From NCBI RefSeq assembly GCF_002902345.1, contig NZ_PPQB01000012.1, positions 233,126 through 297,125 on the forward strand: a DNA stretch of 64,000 nucleotides. Reading direction: 5' to 3'. The position numbers were made by a program, and so were the translations under genes. Below the pieces are notes generated by a model that saw only the letters and a program-made list of their open reading frames with translations, did not search any database and was not told where the DNA came from. Positions 34,159 to 42,611 of this stretch are shown here, one piece after another. The number at the start of each line of letters is the position of its first letter. Positions within the stretch are counted from its first letter, which is position 1. The DNA is from Staphylococcus arlettae (GTDB lineage: Bacteria; Bacillota; Bacilli; Staphylococcales; Staphylococcaceae).

Positions 34159-35094
34159 ATGAAGAAAAAAGAAGTCAGCATGACAGAATTATTTTTTGAT
34201 TTAATATTTGTTTATGTTTTAGCTACTATCAATCAAACTGTTGAAGGTATTTCACATAATATAATGTCATTAGAAGAATTAGGGAAAAGTTTCATGCTTT
34301 TTCTTGTCTTTTTCTCTATATGGATCTATCGAACACTTTTAGTTAACAGGTTCTTCAATCAAAAATGGTATCAATACGTGTTTGTATTTATAGATATGTA
34401 TTTAATCATTATCTTGTCTAAAGCGATAAATAGTGATTTTCAACAAACATTTTCACCATTTGTTTTAACGACTGCCTTAGTGTATCTAAGTGTATTCATA
34501 CAATACTTTATTAATTATAAATTTACCGATACAGAAGTAGATTTCAAATTGGTCAAAGTTTACACAAGTGGATTATTATTAACAATTATCCTTTCTGTAA
34601 TATCAATAATGTTGCCTGCACCGATTAATTTTTGGTTATTTTTCATAGGCATTCTAATTGTAGCAGTCTTTCCACTACTCTTTTATATGGTTTCATATCA
34701 CAATCCTATATTTTTTAATCACTTGACTGAACGCTTAAGCTTACTCATCATTTTATTATTTGGTGAAGGTCTCGTGCTATTAATCCAAAATATTGAATTA
34801 GCCCATTTAAACAGTTTATATACATTATGTTTTGCCTTTATTTCACTGTTATTTATTATTTATGTGTATCACTATAAAGCAACTGACAAAAATACAACTA
34901 ACAAAACTGGTTTCACCACAATTTATATACATTTATTATTACTCTTTTCATTAGATATGATGTTTTTAATGATTAATAAACTATTATCCCATGGCCAGTT
35001 GAATATATTTGAAATATATGGTTTCATACTGTTCTTGCTGTTATTTATCATTAGTACATTAACCAATATACGATTCCATAGATCGCATGTGTAA
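34159..35094 (+). CDS. LtrA (low temperature requirement A) family membrane protein
   Basis: 311 residues with about eight to nine transmembrane helices. The N-terminal LtrA signature KKKEVSMTELFFDLIFVYVLATINQ is clear, and the GEGLVLLIQ segment in the second half matches the conserved LLFGEG. Family function is unresolved; the name comes from a Listeria cold-growth mutant. The start follows AGGAGTG. It is 25 bp after the MerR gene and so probably under its control. Confidence 0.83.
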   Translation: MKKKEVSMTELFFDLIFVYVLATINQTVEGISHNIMSLEELGKSFMLFLVFFSIWIYRTLLVNRFFNQKWYQYVFVFIDMYLIIILSKAINSDFQQTFSPFVLTTALVYLSVFIQYFINYKFTDTEVDFKLVKVYTSGLLLTIILSVISIMLPAPINFWLFFIGILIVAVFPLLFYMVSYHNPIFFNHLTERLSLLIILLFGEGLVLLIQNIELAHLNSLYTLCFAFISLLFIIYVYHYKATDKNTTNKTGFTTIYIHLLLLFSLDMMFLMINKLLSHGQLNIFEIYGFILFLLLFIISTLTNIRFHRSHV

Positions 35095-35155
35095 ATAAAT
35101 TTTTGTGCTGAAACATAAAGGAAATCATAAAATTTTCATCCTAATACACGCTGTA

Positions 35156-35193
35156 AAATCCTTCAATTCTACTTGAAGGATTTTTTATTTTAT
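35156..35193 (+). terminator. Terminator of the MerR-LtrA unit
   Basis: AAAATCCTTCAA-TTCTAC-TTGAAGGATTTTTTATTTT stem-loop, about 60 bp after the LtrA stop. Confidence 0.9.
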
Positions 35194-35262
35194 ATAATTT
35201 ATAAATGCACTTATAACAAAAGAAAGTGGCAAATCAGAACTTTACTCATTTCAGACTTTTAA

Positions 35263-35280
35263 TTAATACACTTGTATTAA
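35263..35280. promoter_or_regulatory. Palindromic operator before TetR gene
   Basis: TTAATACA-CT-TGTATTAA, a perfect 8-bp inverted repeat 19 bp before the TetR ATG, overlapping the presumed promoter. It is a likely autoregulatory site. Confidence 0.6.
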
Positions 35281-35299
35281 AATATGTTAAACTAGGAGT

Positions 35300-35896
35300 A
35301 TGCCAAAAATAATTAATCACGAACACAAGAAAACCGAAATCATTCAATACGCTTTCGATTCAATTGTAGAAAATGGTGTAAAAGGCTCTACCGTAAGACA
35401 AATTGCGCACATAGCGCAAATGACCCCTGGTCAGATTAGATATTATTTTCCAAATCATTCTGAGTTACTAAACGCCGTTATGTCTACCGTAGAAGTGAAA
35501 ATAAGAAGGAGAATTGAAGCTATATTTACGTCCAAAAACCTTAATACCATTGATAAAGTTAAAGCAAGTTTGCTAACCGTCTTACCCTTAGATCAAGAAA
35601 GACTCGCTGATATGGAAGTTTGGATGGCTTTTCGTTATGACATTCATGAATATGGTCAAAGTACGCTAGACGATGGACTAGATCAACTATGTCATAGCAT
35701 TTTGACTTTATTAAATAATGAACAGCTACTACAAACTAATTTAAATATTCATCTTACTGCAATGAAATTACATGCTTTAATTGATGGTTTAGCTCTGCAT
35801 AAATTACTTAATCCAAACGACACCTCAAACGAAGATATTCAATCAATAATAGATGAAGAAATAGCGACACTCACATATAAGGGAGGAAAAAGATGA
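35300..35896 (+). CDS. TetR/AcrR family regulator
   Basis: 198 residues. The helix-turn-helix is KGSTVRQIAHIAQMTPGQIRYYFPNHSELL. The C-terminal part (MEVWMAFRYDIHEYGQSTLDDGLDQL) fits the BetI-like TetR_C class. The ATG lies only 1 bp after AGGAG, which is too close for normal use; translation may be leaderless, or the real start may differ by a few codons. A palindrome upstream suggests autorepression. The ATG of the next gene overlaps its stop, so the pair is one unit. Confidence 0.85.
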   Translation: MPKIINHEHKKTEIIQYAFDSIVENGVKGSTVRQIAHIAQMTPGQIRYYFPNHSELLNAVMSTVEVKIRRRIEAIFTSKNLNTIDKVKASLLTVLPLDQERLADMEVWMAFRYDIHEYGQSTLDDGLDQLCHSILTLLNNEQLLQTNLNIHLTAMKLHALIDGLALHKLLNPNDTSNEDIQSIIDEEIATLTYKGGKR

Positions 35897-36438
35897 ACTT
35901 TATTGTCTGGCTTATCATTTTTTGTGAAGTTGCCTTTTGGGTAGTCATATTACTCGGACTAGTCACAAGATATATCTTCAAGCTCAAAAAGTTAGGTCTA
36001 TTCTTTCTAGCACTCACACCTGTGATCGATTTAATACTACTTATAACAACAGCTATAGACCTCATGAATGGTGCAACAGCAGAAACGCCACACGCTATAG
36101 CTGCAGTTTATATTGCAGTATCTCTTGTTTTTGGGAAAAGCATGATAACTTGGGCAGACGATAGGTTTAGATATTATGTGATGAAACAAGGTGCCAAACC
36201 TTATAAACCTACAGGACTAGACTACGCTAAAAACTATGCCAAAAATTGGTTAAAGCATCTACTTTCTTACCTCTTAGGAACAGGTGTTTTACATTTAATT
36301 GTTTATTTAATTAATGATGCAAGTCGCACAGCAGCTTTAGACAGTGTCATTCATATTTGGACAATCGTCATTGTTATTGATTTAATTATTTGTATATCAT
36401 ATTTTGTGTGGCCACCCAAAAAAGAAAGTAAGTCATAA
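35893..36438 (+). CDS. Integral membrane protein of TetR-linked pair
   Basis: 181 residues with about five hydrophobic segments (1-22, 35-55, 70-88, 125-145, 152-172) and a Lys-rich tail. Similar proteins are annotated simply as membrane protein (YmcC-like) next to a TetR gene. No transporter motif was recognised. It overlaps the TetR gene by four bases (ATGA) behind GGGAGGAAAAAG. Its expression is presumably controlled by that TetR. Confidence 0.7.
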   Translation: MNFIVWLIIFCEVAFWVVILLGLVTRYIFKLKKLGLFFLALTPVIDLILLITTAIDLMNGATAETPHAIAAVYIAVSLVFGKSMITWADDRFRYYVMKQGAKPYKPTGLDYAKNYAKNWLKHLLSYLLGTGVLHLIVYLINDASRTAALDSVIHIWTIVIVIDLIICISYFVWPPKKESKS

Positions 36439-36444
36439 TAAGTA

Positions 36445-36480
36445 TAAAAAAGACTTCTTATCAAATAAGAAGTCTTTTTA
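36445..36480. terminator. Bidirectional terminator
   Basis: AAAAAAGACTTCTTA-TCAAA-TAAGAAGTCTTTTTA hairpin between the convergent membrane-protein and nucleotidyltransferase genes. Confidence 0.9.
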
Positions 36481-36513
36481 TCGTTGCAAATTAAAGTTTT
36501 CGCATATCTTTGA

Positions 36514-37344
36514 TTATAAATGATTGGTTTCATCAATAACATTTCTTAATTCTTCAATAGCTGCCTTGGTTTTATATTCATCTATTGAAAATGAAGATAC
36601 AATATTATCTATTCTTTGTTTATAATTTTTAGGCTTCACTGGGAATGTATTAATGAGTGCTACAGCTTTCTTTTCATTAATACAATAAACCTCATTTTTT
36701 GCAAAGATTACTTGATTCAAACAAGACAAGCATCGGAATAAATGGCCTATTAAATACGAAATATCATCTTTATCAACGTTGTCCTCGATAAACATTAAGG
36801 AGAAAGAAGCTTCAAACGCAAAAAATTGAGTTATGGACTGTTTGACTTCGGGAGGATATGGATATGTTTTTGTTTTAAGCTCATGTAATGTATTTTGAGG
36901 ATCTGCTAATATTTCACAAATATTTAACTCACCCATATACATAACGTTTAAAAAGCCATGTGGATGACCAGTCTGATAATGAATCGTTACTTTACCTGCT
37001 AAACAATCGTTTATCACATCATTTACTTTATTAATATCACGAAAAATTAAATCTACATGATAACCATCCACAATTAACCAGCCACCACCGTTAATCCATT
37101 CTCCCCAATCTCCTAATGCTGTAATTAACTGTTCTTTTTGCTCGTCGTTAAGTTTACCTGCTGCTGTTTCGATATAGTCTGTATTAAACCCTTGTGTTTC
37201 ATCATAATAGATACCTATATCTATATCGGAATCTGGTCTATGATTACCTTTGGCTCTAGAGCCACCTAGCACAACTCCTACCACACCTGGTAATCCACTT
37301 ATTTCTGTTACTATTTTGTTAACTATATGATCTACAACGCCCAT
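36514..37344 (-). CDS. Nucleotidyltransferase-fold protein (aminoglycoside NTase-like)
   Basis: 276 residues. The pol-beta NTase motif GGSRAKGNHRPDSDIDIGIYYD is near residue 27, with the third Asp in YHVDLIFRD (about 97). The C-terminal helical part is like that of small-molecule nucleotidyltransferases. The catalytic triad is intact. It differs from the known ANT(4'), ANT(6) and ANT(9) resistance enzymes as I remember them, so a drug substrate is unproven. The start is weakly supported by AGGAGTG. It is a single gene between two terminators. Confidence 0.75.
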   Translation of the reverse strand: MGVVDHIVNKIVTEISGLPGVVGVVLGGSRAKGNHRPDSDIDIGIYYDETQGFNTDYIETAAGKLNDEQKEQLITALGDWGEWINGGGWLIVDGYHVDLIFRDINKVNDVINDCLAGKVTIHYQTGHPHGFLNVMYMGELNICEILADPQNTLHELKTKTYPYPPEVKQSITQFFAFEASFSLMFIEDNVDKDDISYLIGHLFRCLSCLNQVIFAKNEVYCINEKKAVALINTFPVKPKNYKQRIDNIVSSFSIDEYKTKAAIEELRNVIDETNHL

Positions 37345-37449
37345 TTAACTCACTCCTACATTTTTTCAAATGATGTTTTATACGAATAAACTTTATCAAA
37401 TTTTACTATGTATCAAACTATTCAAGCTTTCCCTGTACTATAACACATT

Positions 37450-37488
37450 GACAAAAGACACATACAGCTGATGTATGTGCCTTTTGTC
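37450..37488 (-). terminator. Terminator of the copB-copL operon
   Basis: GACAAAAG-CACATACA...TGTATGTG-CTTTTGTC hairpin 41 bp after the copL-like stop. It is T-rich on the minus strand only in part (CTTTTGTCAATG). Confidence 0.65.
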
Positions 37489-37529
37489 CAATATTATACT
37501 CACTATATACCTAACTTTCAAAAGCATTC

Positions 37530-38060
37530 TTAGCGAGATTTTAGTTCATCGTCCGTCATCCATTTATGATTTTTGACCGTTTTACCGTCGTCTGTAGATT
37601 TGTAATCGACCATATAGACAGTAGTCTCTTTCACATCATCTACATCTGCTGTGGCGCCTTTCATGCCAGGCATATGGTCCGCTTCTAATTTGACTGTATC
37701 ACCTGCGCTAAACCCATGTTCTGGTGCTTCTTTAATTTCTTCATTGACGACCCATTTATGATTATTCACTTTTTTATCACCATTTGTAGGTTTATAACTT
37801 ACAACATAAGCATGTGTTTTGTAGGCGCCTTTAACTGTAGCTTCTGCACCTTTCATACCTGGCATATGGCCTGCAGTAATCGTCACTTTATCCCCTTGTT
37901 CAAACTTGCCTTTAGTCGTCGCTGTCATATCCTCTGGCGCCTTACTTTCATCATTATGGTCCTTATGGTTGTTAGTCCCTTCACTGTGTTCCTCTTTATT
38001 TGAACAAGCGGATAATACTAATGCTGATGCTAATATAAGAAAGATTACTTTTTTTATCAT
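37530..38060 (-). CDS. copL: YdhK/DUF1541 copper-resistance lipoprotein (CopL-like)
   Basis: 176 residues. A lipobox signal (LILASALVLSAC, Cys about 19) is followed by a His/Asp/Glu-rich linker. Two tandem DUF1541 repeats (about 53-108 and 115-173) follow, each with GDKVTITAGHMPGMKGA-type and NHKW motifs. The Met/His-rich HMPGMKGA matches surface copper chelation. In S. aureus the copB-copL pair protects against copper, with CopL binding the metal outside the cell. Here it follows copB by 18 bp on the same strand. Confidence 0.85.
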   Translation of the reverse strand: MIKKVIFLILASALVLSACSNKEEHSEGTNNHKDHNDESKAPEDMTATTKGKFEQGDKVTITAGHMPGMKGAEATVKGAYKTHAYVVSYKPTNGDKKVNNHKWVVNEEIKEAPEHGFSAGDTVKLEADHMPGMKGATADVDDVKETTVYMVDYKSTDDGKTVKNHKWMTDDELKSR

Positions 38061-38078
38061 GTTAAAAACTCCTGTTTG

Positions 38079-40163
38079 TTATTTTAATTTCAATGTAAAG
38101 GCATTAATTGCAACAATAATGGTACTTAAGGACATTAATACTGCACCAACTGCTGGTGAGAGAATAAGTCCAATAAATGCTAAAATACCGGCAGCTAATG
38201 GTACTGCAATAATATTGTATCCTGCACCCCACCATAAGTTTTGCACCATTTTGCGCATTGTATTTTTGGACAGTGACAAGAAATGAATAATGTCTGACGG
38301 GTTACTTTTAACAAGAATGATATCACCTGAATCAACGGCGACATCCGTACCTGCACCTATGGCTATACCAATATCAGCTCTGATGAGACTCGGTGCATCA
38401 TTGATACCGTCACCGACCATCATTACTTTTTTATCATTTTGTTGGTAATCTTTTATGATACTTTCTTTATCTTCTGGCATAAGTTGCGCATGTACATCTT
38501 TAATCCCTATTTGTTGTGCAACTGCTTGCGCTACTGCTTTATTATCACCTGTAAGCATAACTGGTGTAATGTTTCTTGATACTAAATCTGCTACCATCTG
38601 TTTTGAACTTGCTTTAATTTTATCACCTTGCGCAATAATACCTATAACTTGCTGTTCATCAATTAAATAACTAATTGAATTACCTTGTTGTGCTAATGAT
38701 GTAAACAAATCACGATCATAAGCAAAATCATGTTTATCAAGATACGAAACATTAGTGATTTTATACTTTTTCTGATCAACTATGCCTTCTAAACCTACAC
38801 CTGAAATGTTATTCACATCTTGAGGATTCGCATATGCAACATTTTTCTGTGTTGCAAAATCTACAATGCCAATCGCTAAAGGATGATTAGACTGACTTTC
38901 AAGTGACGCAAACAAACTCAATATTGCGTCATCGCTCCAGTCATCTTTAAAGCTTTCGTAATGATTTACTGAAAAATTCCCTTCAGTAAGTGTGCCTGTC
39001 TTGTCCATCATTACATAGTCGATATGTTGTGCAATTTCGACAGCTTCTCTGTTTTTAATAATCAAACCATTATGCGCACCTATTGACGTAGAACGTGCAG
39101 TAACTAATGGTATAGCCAATCCTAATGCATGCGGACAAGCAATGACCAATACAGTTACTAGGCGTTCTAACGCAAAATCAATATTATTTTGCACCAGCAT
39201 CCACACGATAAATGCAATCACACCAATACTTACAGCAAAGTAGAACAAATAACCTGCGACCTTATCTGATAATAATTCAGCTTTAGATTTATCGTTTTGT
39301 GCTTGATTCACAAGTTCCATTACTTGAGAAAGATAACCGTCTTCACCTACTGCTGTCACTTTAACTTGTATTGTACCTGATCCATTAATAGAACCACCAA
39401 TAACAATGTCATTTTGAGCTTTTTGTACTTTTTTAGACTCACCGGTAACTAAAGATTCATCTACAGATGTTTGCCCTTGAACGATAATACCATCTGATGG
39501 AATGCTTTCTCCTGCTTTCACTTCAACAATATCATCAATCACGATGGCTGAAATTTTAACTTCTTCACGTTGGTCATCATGTGTTACTTTGATAGCACTA
39601 TTAGGTAACAATTCCGCCATCTTTTTCAATGCATCTCCAGCATTTCCTACAGCATTCATTTCAATCCAATGACCTAATAACATGATTAGGATTAATGTAG
39701 CTAATTCCCAGAAAAAGTCCATTGTATGACCTGTCGAATTACTTATATTATTCATGTAAAAAGCATACAAGCTATAAATATAAGCAACTGAAATACCTAA
39801 AGCTACTAATGTCATCATACCTGGTTGTTTAGCTGCTATTTCTTCTTTCCCACCAAATAAGAATGGTTTGCCACCATAAAAGTATAATATTGTAGCCAGT
39901 ATCAAGACAATCCATTCAGACCCTGAAAAAGTAAACTGAAATGGCAATGTAACGCCCATCATTGGCGATAAAATGATAATAGGTATGGCAAAAATTAATG
40001 AAACGAAAAATTTAATTTTAAAATTATCATGATGGTGATGTGCATGACCACTCGCATGATCGTGGTGCGCATGTGCTTCATGATGTTGGTGATGATCATG
40101 GCGGTCATGGTTTTCGTGATGATCATGGTGCTCATGATGTTCGTGCGCTTCATGATTAGTCAA
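38079..40163 (-). CDS. copB: Copper-exporting P1B-type ATPase CopB
   Basis: 694 residues; the start is TTG at 40163, 7 bp after AGGAGG. The N-terminus is extremely His-rich (about residues 4-45), as in CopB rather than CopA, which has Cys-x-x-Cys domains. The membrane metal motif is CPH (CPHALGLA, about 342), with TGES, DKTGTLT (phosphorylated Asp about 386) and GDGINDAP. CopB-type pumps export Cu(I), possibly Ag(I). Eight transmembrane segments are expected. The operon continues into copL, and a CsoR-like palindrome precedes it. Confidence 0.93.
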   Translation of the reverse strand: MTNHEAHEHHEHHDHHENHDRHDHHQHHEAHAHHDHASGHAHHHHDNFKIKFFVSLIFAIPIIILSPMMGVTLPFQFTFSGSEWIVLILATILYFYGGKPFLFGGKEEIAAKQPGMMTLVALGISVAYIYSLYAFYMNNISNSTGHTMDFFWELATLILIMLLGHWIEMNAVGNAGDALKKMAELLPNSAIKVTHDDQREEVKISAIVIDDIVEVKAGESIPSDGIIVQGQTSVDESLVTGESKKVQKAQNDIVIGGSINGSGTIQVKVTAVGEDGYLSQVMELVNQAQNDKSKAELLSDKVAGYLFYFAVSIGVIAFIVWMLVQNNIDFALERLVTVLVIACPHALGLAIPLVTARSTSIGAHNGLIIKNREAVEIAQHIDYVMMDKTGTLTEGNFSVNHYESFKDDWSDDAILSLFASLESQSNHPLAIGIVDFATQKNVAYANPQDVNNISGVGLEGIVDQKKYKITNVSYLDKHDFAYDRDLFTSLAQQGNSISYLIDEQQVIGIIAQGDKIKASSKQMVADLVSRNITPVMLTGDNKAVAQAVAQQIGIKDVHAQLMPEDKESIIKDYQQNDKKVMMVGDGINDAPSLIRADIGIAIGAGTDVAVDSGDIILVKSNPSDIIHFLSLSKNTMRKMVQNLWWGAGYNIIAVPLAAGILAFIGLILSPAVGAVLMSLSTIIVAINAFTLKLK

Positions 40164-40206
40164 AGTAAAACCTCCTACATTTCTATTTTTATTATTACAC
40201 CTATAA

Positions 40207-40225
40207 TATACCCTGTTAGGGTATA
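40207..40225 (-). promoter_or_regulatory. CsoR-type copper operator
   Basis: TATACCCTGTTAGGGTATA, a perfect inverted repeat with a 3-bp centre, 44 bp before the copB start. CsoR operators in staphylococci have this ATACCC/GGGTAT form. The csoR gene itself is not in the window. Confidence 0.82.
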
Positions 40226-40344
40226 TGAAAACATCTTATATGCTCATAAGTTCATCTAATGCCTATGCATTGCTTATCTAAAGTTGCTTAGTCATTATTA
40301 TAAGTTTTTATCTTATTTTGAATAAGTGCGGCGAACTATTTCAT

Positions 40345-40376
40345 TGATTTACAATAAGATTGTTTATTGTAAATCA
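40345..40376. repeat. Orphan 13-bp perfect inverted repeat
   Basis: TGATTTACAATAA, 6-bp spacer, TTATTGTAAATCA, in the 368-bp gap between copB and the flavin monooxygenase gene. Downstream are TATAAT (40397), AAGAGGTGG (40405) and a terminator (40455), but only a doubtful 34-codon GTG frame. It may be an operator left behind by a lost gene. Confidence 0.6.
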
Positions 40377-40454
40377 TACATACATACTTTTATTTATATA
40401 ATTAAGAGGTGGAAAATAAGCCAATTAAAATAGTAGTGAACAAAATAAAAAGTC

Positions 40455-40484
40455 AAAAAGGCTCCTCCTTACAAGGAGCCTTTA
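40455..40484. terminator. Terminator-like hairpin
   Basis: AAAAAGGCTCCT-CCTTAC-AAGGAGCCTTT stem. It lies about 110 bp past the stop of the FAD monooxygenase gene (minus strand) and could serve it. Confidence 0.75.
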
Positions 40485-40593
40485 AATCGTTTCTTAATCA
40501 ACCTTTGTCTTAGTCATGATACATTAAGAAATTATTTCAATAAATTTATAATCATTAACGGTATAGCCATAACTATATATCTTGAGCCTGAAG

Positions 40594-41724
40594 TTACGCT
40601 ATTTCCTCAAAAAGTTGGGCCATTGTTTCAGCACCATTGTCCGAGAAAAATATTGCCAAATTATCTTGAGATTCTTGTGCATGAACTTTCGCAATTTCAA
40701 ACATTTGTTGCTCATAGCTGTTCAAAATTTCAGTAAGATCATCATACATATGGAAGGCCTTGGCTAAAAGATAAGCATCATGTAAAGCCATATTAACACC
40801 TTCACCTGCAAATGGACTCATAAGATGCGCAGCATCTCCAATAAGTGTCATATTCTTTTGGGTTTCCCAAGTCAATCCTATAGGAAGTTTGTAAATACGG
40901 CGGAATTTAACATCATCATAACTATACGCAATATATTTTTTCAGATCTGCTCCCCAATCATTAAATTCGTGCATCAATCTTTCTTTTAATTCGTCTAAAG
41001 AAAGATTACGGTATTCATCAAGAGTGTCATACATCATTTTAAAACTAATGTATGCCATAATACGTCCATCTCCATTGCGTTGACCTAATATCGCTTGATG
41101 TCCACCTAAGGCCATTACTTTCCCATTTTTATTAAATTTGAGAAGATCTGGATGTTCATTTTCATCAGAATTCATTTCAATCATAGAAATACCAGTATAC
41201 TCAGGCATAGCATCGGTTAAATGTGGTCGAATTTTAGAAAAAGCTCCATCCGCTCCAATTACTAAATCTGTAATTACTTTTACACCATTTTCAAATGTGA
41301 GTTCGGCTTGACCATTATCAAGTTGTTTCATATTTTCATATTTATAACCATATTTAATGTGTTGTGGATTGATTTGTTCAACTATAATATCGCATAACTT
41401 CCCACGATCAATTTCAGGTCTACTACCCTCATCCTCTGCATCTTCATCGTATAGTATTTTGCCGTCTTTACGCACGATACGGGTATCTTCGCCATCGAAG
41501 CGTACATATTTACGAAATACTTCAAATATACCTGCTTGTTTCAAAGCGAGTTGTCCACTATCGTCATGAATATCTAATGACCCGCCTCTATCCTTGTGGA
41601 TATTTTTGTGGGCACGTTCATAAATGGTAAAGGGTAACCCTTGGTGTTGCAAAAGTAAACCAAGCATTAATCCTCCTGGTCCTCCACCAATAATTGCGAT
41701 ATGTTGTAGATTTTGCTTTTTCAT
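40594..41724 (-). CDS. FAD-dependent monooxygenase, TetX-like
   Basis: 376 residues from the second of two adjacent ATGs, 7 bp after GAAGG. The order is that of class A flavoprotein hydroxylases: GGGPGGLMLGLLLQHQG (about 13), RGGSLDIHDDSGQLALKQAG, RPEIDRGKLCDII (about 105), DLVIGADGAFSKIR and the FAD motif GDAAHLMSPFAGEGVNMALHD (about 293). RGGSLD, RPEIDR and DAAHLM.PFAG.GVN are shared with the tetracycline-inactivating TetX family. Whether tetracyclines are substrates is unknown; many TetX-like proteins act on other aromatics. A PadR gene lies 23 bp upstream in the same operon. Confidence 0.8.
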   Translation of the reverse strand: MKKQNLQHIAIIGGGPGGLMLGLLLQHQGLPFTIYERAHKNIHKDRGGSLDIHDDSGQLALKQAGIFEVFRKYVRFDGEDTRIVRKDGKILYDEDAEDEGSRPEIDRGKLCDIIVEQINPQHIKYGYKYENMKQLDNGQAELTFENGVKVITDLVIGADGAFSKIRPHLTDAMPEYTGISMIEMNSDENEHPDLLKFNKNGKVMALGGHQAILGQRNGDGRIMAYISFKMMYDTLDEYRNLSLDELKERLMHEFNDWGADLKKYIAYSYDDVKFRRIYKLPIGLTWETQKNMTLIGDAAHLMSPFAGEGVNMALHDAYLLAKAFHMYDDLTEILNSYEQQMFEIAKVHAQESQDNLAIFFSDNGAETMAQLFEEIA

Positions 41725-41747
41725 CATTATACCTTCTTCGACATATT

Positions 41748-42323
41748 TTATTTTTCTTCTCTTATATTTAAGAGTTGTGCTTTAGTATCCTTTATTAATT
41801 GTTGAAATTGATCATATTTATTTTCATCTTTTAGGGCACTTTGTCCTGTTACCATAAATTCTTTGAATAAATCTTGGATTTGATTTCTTAAATCATTCAT
41901 TTTCTCCATATCCATATTTTTAAATGCTTCCATACGTTTTGTAAATTCATTGTGTTGGCTATGCTCTTTTAAAAATTCCGACCCTTTTGCCGTAACGGTA
42001 TAGACCTTTTTAGTTCCTTCTTTTGAAACTGACACGAATTCGCGATCTTCTAACATCTGTAAAATTGGATACACACTACCTGGACTTGGTGAATAGAAAC
42101 CTTTAAATCGCGCTTCTAAATCTTTAATAACTTGATAGCCATGTTTCGGTTCTTCTTCTAACAAACTCAATATGCTTAATTGTAAATTGCCTTTTTTAAA
42201 GAAACGGTTTCTTCCTTGCGCAGAGGCAAACATTTTATCAAACCCATCAAACCCACGGTCACCACCTCTATTATCTTGTTGCATTAATACATGTCTTCTA
42301 TTATGAAAATGTCTATTAAACAT
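41748..42323 (-). CDS. PadR family regulator
   Basis: 191 residues from the ATG at 42323, behind AGAAGGGTG. The PadR winged helix is clear: GNLQLSILSLLEEEPKHGYQVIKDLEARFKGFYSPSPGSVYPILQMLEDREFVSV. A C-terminal dimerising helix region (MEKMNDLRNQIQDLFKEF) follows. The N-terminus is His/Arg/Gln-rich (HFHNRRHVLMQQDNRGGD). It is probably autoregulated through the double palindrome at 42340-42372 and controls the co-transcribed flavin monooxygenase. The inducer may be the monooxygenase substrate. Confidence 0.88.
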   Translation of the reverse strand: MFNRHFHNRRHVLMQQDNRGGDRGFDGFDKMFASAQGRNRFFKKGNLQLSILSLLEEEPKHGYQVIKDLEARFKGFYSPSPGSVYPILQMLEDREFVSVSKEGTKKVYTVTAKGSEFLKEHSQHNEFTKRMEAFKNMDMEKMNDLRNQIQDLFKEFMVTGQSALKDENKYDQFQQLIKDTKAQLLNIREEK

Positions 42324-42339
42324 AATAATCACCCTTCTT

Positions 42340-42372
42340 TTTCGATATATCGAAACTATAAACGATATATCG
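42340..42372. promoter_or_regulatory. Double PadR operator
   Basis: TTTCGATATATCGAAA (perfect 16-bp palindrome, 42340-42355) and a second CGATATATCG core (42363-42372). Their centres are exactly 20 bp apart, so two dimers would lie on the same face of the helix. They sit directly upstream of the PadR ribosome site. Confidence 0.75.
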
Positions 42373-42490
42373 AAATGTGTCAAATGAATAACTATTTTTA
42401 ATTATCATTTTTTGCTTATGCTTATATGATGAGTCTTTTAAGTATGCTGTATCATTTATTGATCGTGATGCCCTGGTCAACAGAAGGCAT

Positions 42491-42528
42491 ACTAAAAAAG
42501 CCACCATTTAAAAGGAGGCTTTTTTAGT
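42491..42528 (-). terminator. Terminator of the 42.6-46.6 kb operon
   Basis: ACTAAAAAAGCCACC-ATTTAAAA-GGAGGCTTTTTTAGT stem-loop, about 85 bp after the last gene. It has T-runs on both strands. Confidence 0.85.
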
Positions 42529-42611
42529 ATTTTGCAATTAAATTTAAAGAAAATTGATAGCAATTGCTGATAATATTTTAGATAACACCTAAGAATATGG
42601 TAATATCTATT

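Noticed and set aside
36514..37344. Naming the nucleotidyltransferase as a specific aminoglycoside-resistance gene
   Set aside because: The catalytic motif fits the superfamily only; the rest does not match ANT enzymes I can recall.
37716..38286. Two plus-strand ORFs opposite copL and the end of copB
   Set aside because: They are antisense to repeated DUF1541 motifs and the last ATPase helices, with no independent support.
42316..42507. 63-codon minus-strand ORF upstream of PadR
   Set aside because: It spans the double PadR palindrome and part of a terminator, which are better explained as regulatory DNA.
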